A stretch of DNA of 64,000 bases, from positions 1,477,456 through 1,541,455 of the forward strand of contig JADWOT020000010.1 of the NCBI GenBank assembly GCA_036345935.2, in the 5' to 3' direction. The notes beneath the pieces were generated by a model. It saw only the letters and a program-made list of their open reading frames with translations, made no database searches and was not told where the DNA came from. Position numbers and translations under genes: made by a program. The stretch comes from Taenia hydatigena (taxonomy: Eukaryota; Platyhelminthes; Cestoda; Cyclophyllidea; Taeniidae). Shown in pieces: positions 1 through 11,802 of the stretch. Numbering within the stretch: position 1 is the stretch's first letter; every line of letters begins with the position of its first letter.

Positions 1-2314
1 TCTTTGACATCTGCCTATAGGATTTGTTGAGGGAATGAGAGTAGAGACTTGATTATCGGCAGCTTAAATGCGCTTCCTTGCCACCACGGATGGAAGATCA
101 CAGATACTTCAAATACCTGTCATCAAGTTATGCCGGTCACGTATTTATTTTTATCCATCCATGTAAATTGGCTCCAATCATTCCACCAAATAACGACAAT
201 GGATCTTGGTTCCACAAATCATTAGTCACTGCCACTTCCTATCCCCAGCCAGATTTGCAATCAGCCTATCACACGTGCGCTCAAAAAGGACTAAATGAAT
301 TGTCCATCGCCTGTTAAAATATAGCTCTACAATATTTCTTTAAGGCTTTTACTTGATTTCTTAAATAATTTTGTCTGCATTCATCGACGATCACACCTTC
401 TCATTTATCAACATTATTAATAATCACTTCAAAGGAGTCCTAGTGCTCCGCACTTATCTGTCCATTCATCCATAAAACAAGTCAACCCAGTAAACTTCAA
501 TCCCTACCGTTCTTACTTTGATCTTCTGATCCTATAACACCTCGTAACTCTATGCCTTAGTATTCCAAATCACCACGCCATTTGTACCACCATATCAATG
601 CATTCATCTTATACACATTTGTGATACTTTATCCATAGATAATATGGTCATTTTCCTCACTATCGTGTGTCACTGCATGGGGTCCTGTGACATTGACTTA
701 AACATTCATAAATGGAGTCTTCGATCCCTACGCCTTTTTCTCTCCTAACAGCCTTTTAATAGATCTCTTCTTTACAGAAATTCCATAGACAATCCTGACT
801 GTTCACGTTAAACTTGATTTCAATTCTCCCATGACAGTAGAGGGAGGAAATGACTGTGCAAAAAACCAGTTCCAGCGTGTAGCCATTCTACCGAATAGAT
901 AGCCAACAGTTTCCCATTTTCTCCGTTAGTTCAGCTCCATGCATAACTGAATGCAGAGGCGTTTAGAATTAGCAAGCATTTATGACCATGTAAGAGAAGG
1001 TTTTATTCGCTAAGGAGATTGCACAAGTGCCGCACTGCCTAATCCTTTCAGTGGAACGAAACGGTAACATCCAAAACACAGAAACTGGCGATGGACACTC
1101 AAGGAAGTGCACACAGTTCGCGCTAGGGATAAAAGTCGCGTATAATTCATACCTCCGTTTCGCTAACGTATCATCTAAACAAACTAATGCACCTGTGCTT
1201 TTCCGACCTGCAGATGGCTTCTTCGCTTGTTAGAAGACCCCTATAATCAGGTCACCGTTCTGCACGGAAGTAGAAATTTTTCAGGAAACATTAATTGGTC
1301 CAATTCCTAGCGAATGCAATAATGACGGTTGCTTATTTTACCATTTTAGGCACAGGCCTTCGCGCTATCTGAAAGGATTTTTGAATGCGGATCGCATCGG
1401 TCTTATTTTGTACCACGCCTTGAATTGCTTTAGATTAGTCAAGGCAAGGTCCATACATTCCAAAAACAAAGGAGAAATTAAAAGCCCTGATTGCATAGAC
1501 ACTAAATAAAATGAAATCAATTTAGCTTTCCACGAGTTTTTTACTTTTTTGAGGTGAATGGTTCGAACTTATAATCGCTTATTTAATTGATTTATGCTCT
1601 TGGTGATTTTGCGCCTTCGCCTGCCAAGGATAATGTTGCGTGAGACGTTGTTACCTGCCTGATTAATGCCGCATTGTGTAACGGCTTTTAATAAGTTTGT
1701 TTCCCACTGAGTTGTAGTTTGCAGTCAAAAAGTTAAAGCTGATGAAGAATGATCGCATCTTTAGGATTTAAGCAGGGATACACAGCCCGATTCTGTTCAG
1801 CAATTCGCTAAACGGGCACCTTGCTGCAATTTCTACTACAAGTAAAATCGGTGTTTAAACTTGAACTAATCCATTTGCGACGCATAGCGCTTTCACAGAC
1901 GTGGGTACGCTTGCATAGTTAAAGACCAACAGGCAGCACCAAAGCACCGGAGTGCTTCCAGTCGCAATGTGCATGAAGACAAACACATCCGAAATAACGA
2001 ATCACCAAAACTATTTGATAGTGTCAATAGCCTATTTCTACTGACTGTTACTAGTAGAGTTTGCATGTTAGTTGGTTGCCGAATAGTTCGACACATTCCA
2101 TGCAGGTTTTAGGAGTAAAAGTGCAACAATGGTACCAAAGGAACTTCATGCAAAGTATAGAGCAACAAATGGCAACCTCTCAAATTCCAGAACAGTCAGG
2201 AAAACAATGCTGCTGCAATTACGCTACTCCTCTGCATGATTTTCGGACACGAAGCTTAGATTGCATCGCTGACTATTCAACTGTGCTCCATGACTTCAAT
2301 ATCTGCAGTCATGA
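1..2314. other. Intergenic or intronic DNA, no supported gene
   Basis: Only short open frames (under 80 codons) are present, with no recognisable domain, signal peptide or splice-bounded exon. A frame at 1,027-1,233 (+) is the least unlikely but has nothing to support it. The stretch at about 2,030-2,110 resembles 7,765-7,850 upstream of zinc-finger copy A (shared words include ctactgac and cacattccatg). Confidence 0.5.
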
Positions 2315-2575
2315 CTGATACCACTCCAACTTGAAGTACCTGTCGAGCAATCGATCGAGGGGATGGCTCTTAATTGCTTTGAAAAGGCACCACCAATTAA
2401 GTCTTTGAAAGAGCATGCTTTAAACGTGCGCATCGGTTCTGACTCCTCCAAAGAGGTCAACCGATGGATCCGCTCACATGTCAACTCCAGGTTCGTAGAC
2501 TTTGATGCATTCGTCACTCTGGGAAGGATTCTTGCCCTTCTTACTAAAGCCAGAAAAGGATTGACTCTAGGCTGA
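2315..2575 (+). CDS. Possible exon or relic resembling the C-terminal part of an SGNH/GDSL-type hydrolase
   Basis: An 86-codon frame opens after a stop at 2,312 and ends at 2,575; the first ATG is at 2,363. Around residues 53-68 it reads EVNRWIRSH..., then FVDFDAF. This resembles the stretch in many SGNH/GDSL esterases where an (A/E)VNxWIRxS segment precedes a VDFDA segment. The family's Gly-Asp-Ser block and Asp-x-x-His block are not seen on either side, so a working enzyme cannot be encoded here alone. It may be one exon of a spliced gene, a decayed copy or a chance resemblance. The minus strand is also open across this interval (2,296-2,595), but that translation looks less protein-like. 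The similarity is from memory of the family, not from an alignment. Confidence 0.25.
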   Translation: MIPLQLEVPVEQSIEGMALNCFEKAPPIKSLKEHALNVRIGSDSSKEVNRWIRSHVNSRFVDFDAFVTLGRILALLTKARKGLTLG

Positions 2576-3879
2576 CATTTTGAATGCAAACCCATTGGGC
2601 AATTTTATTAACCCCAAAATCAGGCTGCTTTTCCATCTAGTCTGGAGAAATCAGACACCTCTTACCAATAATTCCACCCGCAAGTTTAATTTTGTCTTGT
2701 AGTAGACAAAGCATGCGACCTCACCATTTCACCTTGTTTGCTAATCGCATAAATTAATAACACATATCTGCTTAAAATACATACGTTAGCAAGCGTATAC
2801 TTATAATAGTGATGGCAATATGTATGCGTTCACGAATATATGCATATATATGTATATAAATTTCTGTAGGCATCTATATATGTATGCAAGTATATAAAAA
2901 TATACAAGCATTCGATTTAAGCCTGCGCTGAATGCACCAAGAAAGTTCGCATCCGATGAGTAAAAGGCAGAGAAGAGAGACTAAGTAAAGGAGGTATCGC
3001 TGTAGAGTTTTGCTATTCATGAATCTGTAGAACGTGATTTTCTCTTTAAAATGGCAAAGCCCGACTTTCTTTGTCTTCTTAATAATCCGTTTTTAGTAGC
3101 GCTTGACGCAAATTAGAAAAATGAATGGGACGAGGGACGTCAGGATCATCGGTTTGATGCTCAACAATTGCTAATGTTGGCAAAGATCTTGCACACATGG
3201 CTCTACTATACCTACCTACATTCTGGCCTCATCTCATTTAAAATTTGTCGATTCTGCTCAACGGGTGGTACAGTCGAGATAGTCAACCAAGAAAATTTTG
3301 TGTGCATCAAGTACACAGTGTACAGGTCGTCACTGAGGGAATTCTCGGGGCACTTCTAAGCCAATATTTGTGAACAAATAACCATAGGTTTAACTAATGC
3401 TAAAATGCTAATGGTACTATTTCTAAAAATAGAATATGTCCCCACAAATTTGTCTGCGTCTCGCATTGATAAGTCTTTATGCGGTATGCGGAGAAACTCG
3501 GTCTCATTGATGGCTTTCCTGTGAAAACTGGGCAAATTATTTGGCGAGCATGGCACGTCTGCGATAGCTATAGTTACAAAATGTAAATTGGAGGAAGATT
3601 TAAGAATCTACAATGCACTTTGCTGTGACACTTGATGAATGAAATGCATTCCTTCCCTTAGGGTGCTGCTGTTGTCTGCCTTGTGGTGAGGGCAGTAGGC
3701 TCTGTCACTTAGACAAGATCCTCAGCAGCGGTTCTAGCCCGATCAATGCTTTGCAATTAGTACAATTTTTAAGACATCGTGCATGAGTGAAGCTTTATTG
3801 ACAACGTACGTAAGTGCCTCAAACTGCTAAATCCCTGTACTACTGACTAAAGAAAAATGTGCCCAATAGACCATTTATT
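2576..3879. other. Non-coding stretch with an AT-rich patch
   Basis: Contains an AT-rich run of tatatg/tata words at about 2,833-2,905. A minus-strand frame at 3,356-3,556 has a protein-like middle (KAINETEFLRIPHKDL) following a TTTTCACAG acceptor-like site. It is too short and isolated to call. Confidence 0.4.
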
Positions 3880-4835
3880 CAGGAAAAGACAAGTCCCATT
3901 TCCATATGATAGCGAAATGCAGAGATTTGTAGCCATCACACCAGCAGGCATAGTCGCAGCTTCCCCAAAGCACTCTTGGTAAGGCCAAAGGGGAAATAGT
4001 TGCAAGACTTAATGCTGTTGGATTCATTAGCAATTAGGTGATGTGCTTTTGGCCACCGAGATGTGTGGTCCGGCGACTCCGACTCTGTCGGTTCCTCCGT
4101 AAGAGATCAACTGCAGACTAGAAAATTTGCCAATAAAACTCAACCTATATAATTTAATGCAAGGTAGTTGTTATTTTGCCAACAAAGTAGTCGATGAGGA
4201 GCAGTGGAAGCCATCAAAGCTCCATAGGCAGTTGCCAGTGCACTTAATCCTACCTGAGTCATAGTTATCCCAATTTTATGACGTTTACAACGATCAGCAG
4301 ATGATAGATTGTAAGCGGTTCCATGGTAGCTATTACAGAATCGCAGAATTGTGAAGCATCCGTGCAATGTTTTTGTAGTCGTAGCTATCGAGTCCGTTCT
4401 CCGTGCCTTCTAGAGAATGTTACTTCGATACCTACCGACACACCCATAAACCCCGACATTCTTCACAGATGCGTAATGCAACCAAAACGGTAGTTACTCA
4501 TTACACTATCCTTACTAAATTTATTTAGCAAAGTTTTACGCATTGTCCATTCCGAATCCAGCATCACGATTCCGACAAAATCTGACAAAATACAAAAGTT
4601 CACAGCTCCACATTGAAAGTTACATGCAATGGTGATGAGAAGACACGAATAAGAGTTTGTCTGGTTTTTTGGAGAATGGATGGCCTTAGAAGCATTTTGA
4701 ATAGAAGTGGGCGAATATAATGGGAAGAGAAGCTGGCAAAGGTGCCAGTCAAGCCATGCCCATCGGTTAATGTGTTGACAGTGGCGAGTGGAGTATGGTC
4801 AAGTTGAAAGAATCCGCTTCCAACTTGGAATACTG
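3880..4835 (-). repeat. Old dispersed repeat R1, copy 1 (inverted relative to copy 2)
   Basis: The reverse complement of this segment aligns by eye through most of its length to 9,185-10,125, at perhaps 65-70% identity with indels. Shared landmarks include the words cattaaccgatgggcatgg and gtgatgctgga, and an encoded ending PHRLLC versus LHRLLC. On the opposite strand both copies also encode FVAITPAGI (plus strand here at about 3,923-3,950). No terminal repeats or transposase were found, so the nature of the unit is unknown: a divergent segmental duplication, an old pseudogene pair or an unclassified element. Confidence 0.6.
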
Positions 4836-6287
4836 CATATATTATGTATACCCCATGCTACATATGGTATATGCCGCATGCAATTTATAAAAGAGGTTGG
4901 CAAATTTGATGAATTCACGAATGAGTCCTTTGAGTCGTAAAGCGAGCCCTACTTAATTGAGATTAGTAGGAGGCTGTGGGGGGGAATGCATATTGCTGGT
5001 GGATGGTGTCCAAAGGGCTGAGGCATAAAATGAACCTTACGTAGATACGTGTTACAGTAGTGCTTAGGCCAACTTTAGTAGCGCTCTACGTTCACCCTTG
5101 ATGCATGAAAGCACCTAACTTTATAATCCCAAACAATTTTATGTACAATCGTCCTTTTTTCCAGTCTTGCGTACGTAACAGAAACAAATGCTGCTAGGGC
5201 CAAGCAATTGAATGTCTTGGCGCAAATCTTTAACTTCTCATTGGTCACATTTTCGTCTGTACTGACCGTGGGCAATCGCCTCTCCTTAAGCATGCTTTTG
5301 CGCAGTTATGAGCAATGCAGCCGCGCAGAAGGTGACAATGTGGCAGCGTGACAGAGTCATTTTCCGACCTTAGTCCAGAACACTTCACACTTCACTTGGA
5401 CCAAAGCTGGATTGCTAGCTTCTATTAGTCTATATTTTTGTTACATTTACAGTAACCTGATCTCACTAAAAGTCTGCAAAGTCTTGGTGATCTTCAAGGG
5501 TCACAGTTTTGCTAAATATATGTTGATCTGGACTTTAGCTAATCCGCAGTAAGAGGCAGGTATTTTGGTAAGTGGTAATACAACCTCTCTCGCAATGAGA
5601 CACACCTCTCCTATGAATCAGAAAACCGATTCGCATTGTGTCCTACTTATATAAGCTAAGAGGGATTGTTCATCTTCTCACCCTATGGGCTGCACTTTAC
5701 GGCGTACCCCTGTTAATTTTTGCCTTCAGCGGTAAAAGTATTTCACAAGTTGATTGTTATTGTTAATTTGTTTAACCACTAACCACGATGCCAGACCAGT
5801 GTAGACACTTGTGCAGTTTTGGCTCGAATCCTAGAAACGATTTGATGAACTTTGCGTATTTCACATGAGTGCAATGTGAAGGATAATTTTTGCCCGTCCT
5901 GGTTCATTTCGTGAACCACCTGCCGATTCCCTCTCACATTACCCCAGTCATTGCTCACACTAGCAACTGTCAAAAGGCGTTGCTGGATTTCACTTGAGTC
6001 CAGCTCTTTTGTAAGTAGGCTTTACTTTATCCCAAGCATACGGGAATTTACTGGCTGCATGCATTTAAAGGCTCTTAAACAAGGCACAGTAACCCATCCA
6101 CCAACCAAGAAGTTACATAAATGGAAAAGCTCAGCAGATGGATTTCAAATGGAATAAATAAAAGCTGCTTGAATAAGCAGACTTCGCCCTTCAATTACAA
6201 TGTATGCAGCGCGAACTTCTAATTTGATAAAGTCATTACGAAGAGCTTTCTGTTTTATGCATAGTAGCACTAAAATTTGTCCTTCTT
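4836..6287. other. No supported gene
   Basis: Short frames only (for example 5,075-5,293 minus and 5,951-6,157 plus), without domain or splice support. Confidence 0.4.
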
Positions 6288-7407
6288 CTAGGACAGGCTG
6301 GCAGGGTTTGGAGCATTCTTTCCCTTACCTGCACCAAGATTGAGTGAAGCACGGAGGAGACTATGACGCAGACGGTCAATTACATCCCGTTCAGTTGGGT
6401 GTTCGTGTTCTGTGTGTAATAACACCACATCCAAGCGGTCGAAAGTGAGTCCGCAGACAACGCAGCGGCAATCTTTCCTGAATCTTTCTTTAGAAGGACA
6501 TCTCACCTACTCTATGCGCATAGGAGATTGAGGAGGCTCTACGTCCTTAGGATCTCTCAATCTTTCCGGAAGTGTTTTAACTGATGCCCGTAGCCTGTTA
6601 CTATCGTCTGTAAGTAAAGAACATATGAGGCATGATTTGTTGGATTTACCGTAAAGACAGGGGACATTTACTTCAACCACACCTTACCAATGTGTGTCAT
6701 GATGTGACGATTCATTCCTAAAAGCGTGTTGTAGCCCTCGAGGCAACGTACACACAAGTAGAACTTGCATTTGCTGTGCGACAGCAGGTGCTGACGCATC
6801 ACATCCAAGTCCTTATGTTCTGCACCGCACGCCGTACATTTGTACCCAATGTTAGCCTCCTCTTCACCTTTCACAACAAATCAAAGCAAGGAACTAAGCA
6901 AACTACAAAAACGGAAATTGTTCTCAGAGGGAAACAATAGCACGCCAGCATGAGCATTGCCACATGACAGATTATTTCTTCTCATAAATGCGATTGGCAG
7001 GTATCAAATTGCGTGGCTCTATGCCATAGCTGCATACAGAACAAATCCAGGAGGCATTGCAGCTGAGTTTTTCGATCGCATATGAAGGGATTCTTGATGG
7101 CCCTTCCATTGAGGATGTAATTTAGTCGAGGGTCATTGATCTCCAGCATCTTCTATGAGAATTGGTGAAAAAACAAGTAAGTTAAACACGGTGATGTTTA
7201 GCGATAATTGATAAGCGAAAAATCACACACCCTTATCTCCGCTAGGAATTCGATCTCGTCTTCTGAGTTGGTAATAAGTGATTGGATTATCCTTCTCCTG
7301 TATCCAGTCTTATCCGTCGAACTTCCAGTTAAAGCATCTGGGGCCACGTTTTTATACATTGATAATTTCGCTAGACCTCTAAAATTGAGAACTGCATTAG
7401 TGCACAA
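6288..7407 (-). pseudogene. C2H2 zinc-finger gene copy A: four exons, three intact fingers, one in-frame stop
   Basis: Minus-strand model: exon 1 about 7,407-7,231 (5' end uncertain, no clear ATG), exon 2 7,152-7,038, exon 3 6,867-6,688, exon 4 6,607-6,288. Introns of 78, 170 and 80 nt have GT-AG ends and phases 0, 1, 1, matching copies C and D. Exon 3 encodes two fingers of form C-x2-C-x12-H-x3-H (starting YKCTACG and LCVRC). Exon 4 encodes a third, C-x2-C-x12-H-x4-H (CVVCGLTF...HTEHEH), then a C-terminal helix-like tail. Exons 1-2 encode an acidic/hydrophobic N-terminal region with no known domain. The one clear lesion is a TAG at 6,507-6,509 in exon 4, before the third finger. A truncated two-finger protein could still be made. 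It is the most diverged of the four copies in the window but keeps every zinc ligand. A nucleic-acid-binding role is inferred from the finger type only. Confidence 0.65.
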
Positions 7408-9184
7408 TCACTGAGCGTCTCCTTATTGACATAGTTAACATTTCTACAGTCTTACTCTCTGACCTCCCGTGCTCTGACATTCTCTCATTTGATTCGAATT
7501 TGGTGACAAATTATCTGTTGCGACCTTCGTAGCGTCGATCACATAAGCCGACCTCACTTGTAGAGCTCAAGTCTGGTTCTTCAAATTGCATACCATTTTA
7601 CTTTGCATTTAAAGACAACTTGTGCGCTTAAAAATAAGGGTCCATAATTAAGGACTGGTGGAGCAAAGTCAAGCACACGAAATGTTCTTGAAGCGGCTAT
7701 TCATAAAGTTGAATACGTCAGCGTCTACAGAATGTCAAGATTGCCAGGCATCATCAATAAACTCTTCCTACTGACAGTTGTCCAATATAGTTTGCCGATT
7801 TGTTAGGTGCCGAAAGCTCTAACACATTCCATGTGGATTTAAGCGCCAAACATACTATCGCATCGACTCTTGAGAAGTTATTGCGATTACCTATGCCCAC
7901 ATACCGTAAGACACACACATGAGTCATGGTCTTTGTACAGTGCCATTTATTGGGCGCTGTATATCTTTCCTGGCACTTTTAGTGACCCAGACTATAATCA
8001 GACTATAGCCTGAAAAACGCGAGCTTAGTTATTTTGATGCTGATATTAAGCAGCTAGTGTAGCTGCATATTTGGATGCTGTACAATGTGTCGAAGAGCAC
8101 AGAATGCCTTCCTATCCTAACTTCCTTTGAGCTTTCTTTTTCTCGCAGCTAATTTTTGGACGTTCGCGTGTGTCGTAGTCCTCACCGATCCTCCCAGACT
8201 GGCCTATGGGACTTAAGAATAGGCTGTGTGATATTCATCACTGTAAGACCAAGTTCAGTTAAGTTTACATAGCAACGGAAGACCCTCTGGTCAGATCTTT
8301 AATGCCCCTTGATAATTAAAAATATCCCGCAATCGCGTATCTTTTTGCTAGTGCCGCCCGATCACCTGAGATGAGAACTTAGCAGGATGGGCACAAGCAT
8401 ACACATGGTCACTACACCCAAGCAGAGGCGGTTCACTTTCATGCAAGCCAACATATTATGACCTTCCGAATTATCAAATCTGGATAGAGCAGTAAAGTGT
8501 CGAGAGATAATTTCCACAGGTGAACAAAATTTGCATAGAAATCCCAATTCCTTAAGAGGATGCGCAGTTCTGACACAAGTTGGACTTACCGCTTCTTGTT
8601 GCACAGAGCACATTAACCCAAATGTTCGAAGAATCGCTTAAGTGATAGAATGACACAGATAGTCCAATCGCTCGATCCCATTGCAGTCAACATAATTCAT
8701 CGAGTTTCTGTAATGCTGCAACTCAAGGTTGAGGGACATCTTATTTTAGGATCAATAATTCTGCTATCCCTTTCGAATTTGGCTCATCCAGACAACACAC
8801 ATAACTACTGCCCCAGGTATGGCAAATTGTCTTTACATATCGTCATCATTCTGCTGGTGTTGTTAATTTGCCATGAATGTTTGACAGAATTGTTCCTACT
8901 CGTACAAAGGAATGTAAAGTGTGCTGTGATTCAGACTTCGCGCTGACCGGAGCACACAGCGGTTAATGCAATCCCTCCCTCTCACGGCGCAAATTATTTT
9001 AACATCAACATTTTCATCAAGCCTGACATCTATACTGGTAGGTTCCAGTATTCTCGATCAAATTGATTATCTTTAATACCCCCAGCCCACTTCCAGTTAT
9101 TTATTTTTGACTTTGATGTCACTCAAGATGGCAAAACTTTTCAACAAATAGACCCATCAAAAAGCTTCACGTGACACGTCTTGG
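7408..9184. other. Upstream region of copy A plus unassigned DNA
   Basis: About 7,610-7,800 is recognisably similar to the upstream regions of copies C (31,990-32,160) and D (51,050-51,200), so the duplicated block extends well 5' of the coding exons. Beyond that, a 98-codon plus frame at 8,650-8,946 has two hydrophobic stretches and an 83-codon minus frame lies at 8,362-8,613. Neither has further support. Confidence 0.5.
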
Positions 9185-10125
9185 CATTAGGATTCCAAGT
9201 TGCAAGTGGGGTCTTTTAACTTAAATATTCTCTACTCGCCACCGTCAGCGCATTAACCGATGGGCATGGTTTGGCAGGCACTTCCGCCAACTATCTTCAC
9301 CTAACCACCACCTTTTATTCAAAACGTTCCCAACGCCACCTGTTTTCCAAAAGATCTAACAAATTCTCATTTGCGCCTTCTTTTCGTATTGTGTGTGGTT
9401 CTTAACAAGCAGCTGTAAAATGTTGTATTTTGCCAGATTCTAGTGAGGACGTGATGCTGGAGTCGGAAGAGCCAATGCGTAAAATATTTGCTACTTAAAT
9501 TAACCACGAGTATCTTAATGAATAGCTACCGTTTAGGTTGCATTGCGCTCCTGTCCATGGACATCGCGGTTTATGTGTCTGCTGCCAAGTAGCAAAGTAC
9601 CGTTCTCTAAATGCGCAGGAAGTAGACCCGATCGATACGACTACACGACCATTACATAAATGCTTTGCCATTCTTCAAGGCTGCTGTAATAGGCCCCATG
9701 GAATTGCTCACATCCGATTATGTGCTGATTATTACGAGCGTTATAAAACTGAAGGCAACATAAATCAACCAGGATCAAGCGTACCGCCAACTGCCTTTGG
9801 AGCTGTAGTGGCTTTAGGTGCTCTTCACCGACTGTTGTGTTGACAAACTAGCAACTATAGTGCATTGCCTGCCATGGAGATGAATTGACAAGGTGAAGCC
9901 GACATAGCCACACCTACCAGTGGCCAAAGCGCACCACTTAATTACCTGGGAATTCATCGGCATTAAGGTTTATTTCCACTCCAAATTTTGGCGTTTATAT
10001 GGAAAAGTGATGTACTGGCAAAGAATGATTCGTGGAAGATGCGCGTATGCCAGCTGGTGTGATAGCTACAAAACATGGCGTTTTGCCAGCCTCTGGAAAT
10101 GAGACTTGGCTTTTGCCCCCTAAAG
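9185..10125 (+). repeat. Old dispersed repeat R1, copy 2
   Basis: Inverted partner of 3,880-4,835. It contains a 101-codon plus frame (9,538-9,843) whose end aligns to a minus-strand frame of copy 1, with shared residues LHxCFxIL, HGxA, TAxGA and HRLLC. A minus frame of 60 codons (9,995-10,177) shares FVAITPAGI with copy 1. Neither frame is intact in both copies, so I treat it as a repeat, not a gene. Confidence 0.6.
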
Positions 10126-10654
10126 GAGCAAGTTTGCCTTCAATCAGAGCCATGAAAACTTTTGCTGTTTGGAGCACTTATATACCTTACTATTGGTGCT
10201 CTGACCTTTAAATTATAAACTTCATAATGCTGTGAAATTTGAGCAAGGACAGAAGCGCACAATCCAAGCCTTACCCTTTGACAAATTACAATCATCAAAG
10301 GCCAATCTAAGTTGAGCATTTGAGCCAGACGCTTACATACCTACTGCTTTACTAACTGTTCTACATTTCGCAAATTCAGTGCTTTAGTATACTTGAGTGC
10401 ATATGTGTATTTTAAGATAATTTATCAGGGGATTTGAAGAAAATTAGCAACTTTTATTTTACAATGAAAATTTCTACTATATAGGGCCTGACAACGGACT
10501 GAAACATCCAGCGTTCCAGATCAAAATATTGCCTAACTACTCTGCGTCGGTATCCTAGACCACTATTATCAGGACGTTTATTTTTCATTTATCACCTATG
10601 TGGTTGCGACCAATGTGTCCAAGTCACGCATACAAATTTAGTATCAGGTGCTTC
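10126..10654. other. No supported gene
   Basis: AT-rich DNA without an exon-like frame. Confidence 0.4.
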
Positions 10655-10930
10655 CTAAAACAGATACCTATTAGCAAAAGCGTCAGTTACAACACAGTTT
10701 AAAGAGTCCGCAGGTGGTTCGCCTACACATCCATCTACTGACTGCATCAGGGTAGTTTTACAGAGAATGTACCTACTCTGCAAGAGACGTAACCTATTGC
10801 GGACTCTGTCTGCACCTTCCATGCTCTGTACTGTTGTTGGGAAGCAGAATATCAAATTGTTGCACATTGTGACAATAGCATTGATTTGTTTCAAGGTTTG
10901 TTCCATTGATTGGGCAATACAACTTGATTC
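10655..10930 (-). CDS. Unrecognised exon-like frame, faintly like Mediator subunit 30
   Basis: A 91-codon minus frame opens after a TAA just above 10,930 (an AG acceptor sits in the same place) and ends at a TAG at 10,655; the first ATG is at 10,906. The translation begins with a helix-like segment (SMEQTLKQINAIVTM), then a Pro/Thr stretch, a basic helix (DRVRNRLRLL) and a Cys, followed by a PPADSL segment. This order recalls the MED30 core, where a helix, a QP-type linker, a basic helix ending in Cys and a PxExLIP-like segment follow each other. The resemblance is weak and unaligned. A second minus frame overlaps it (10,794-11,066) and also looks protein-like, so a frameshifted or spliced gene is possible. 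Confidence 0.2.
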   Translation of the reverse strand, partial: ESSCIAQSMEQTLKQINAIVTMCNNLIFCFPTTVQSMEGADRVRNRLRLLQSRYILCKTTLMQSVDGCVGEPPADSLNCVVTDAFANRYLF

Positions 10931-11801
10931 TTAACTTCGTATAGTGTAAGCAAAGATGTGACAGATACATGTTTCCTGGTGCCCTGATAGCACAGATGAT
11001 ATCCGGGCCTGCCTTTATGATGTCCAAATCATTTCTTGCTTCAGTAAAAAGTGCCTTTGTCATCAAATTATTCAGGTTGGGGGTAACTTCACCTCATGTC
11101 CACTTACATTGTGGCTTATTCAGGGTGAGTGGATTGGACCTGATGATATCAGAATAACCAAGGTAAAAACCCAGTGACAATAGATCGCCAAATATGCGCT
11201 AACACATCCGCATACATCAGATCATGCTGTGTTTATGTTTGGACACAGATCAATGTGACCGAAATTCTCTTTATCATTAAAGAAACGAAGTGTGTATCTG
11301 TAAAGCTCAGTCAGCTGTCAGACGTAAAATAATCAGCCAGCATTTGGATAAAATTTTGATAATTAACCCTAAGCTGCTATGGCACTTATTACAACTGATT
11401 CACGCCCTGGTCAACTCAACATCAATTTTACCGAATAAATGACGGGTCTGGCCATCCTCAAAACACATTGATTTGTTAGCTACTGATGGTAGCACTTTGC
11501 TGCTGATGATGATGACAACTCAAATTCTGGCAATGCAATGTGATGGGGAAATATAGGCGCACAATTAGCTTTTTTGTGTCTAGTTGGCCTGTTTTAACCC
11601 TAATATTTTTGAACAAAATTGAATTCCTCTCTCCTTGCATTGATTTGCTTAAATATCACATATAATGTGCGCAAAAATTGGACAAGCAGCTGTGGCGAGA
11701 GCAAACAAACTTAAGTCGAGGACTTCCCGCAATGTAGCGGAAATTTATATTTTAATTTATTTTATTTTTGCTTATTTACATTTAGCATGATGCAAATTGG
11801 T
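10931..11801. other. No supported gene; ends at assembly gap
   Basis: Contains a short GAT-repeat run at 11,503-11,516 and T/A-rich sequence just before the gap base at 11,802. Confidence 0.4.
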
Positions 11802-11802
11802 N
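11802..11802. other. Single N: assembly join
   Basis: One ambiguous base. Homology to the right arm of the large inverted repeat starts at the next base (11,803), so the join coincides with the edge of the duplication. Confidence 0.8.

Noticed and set aside
1553..1575. tRNA-like ggttcgaac word
   Set aside because: No matching A-box, acceptor stem or cloverleaf could be built around it or around similar words near 5,822 and 60,865.
8650..8946. 98-codon frame with two hydrophobic stretches as a membrane protein
   Set aside because: The hydrophobic runs come from T-rich codons, there is no N-terminal signal and no second copy or splice support.
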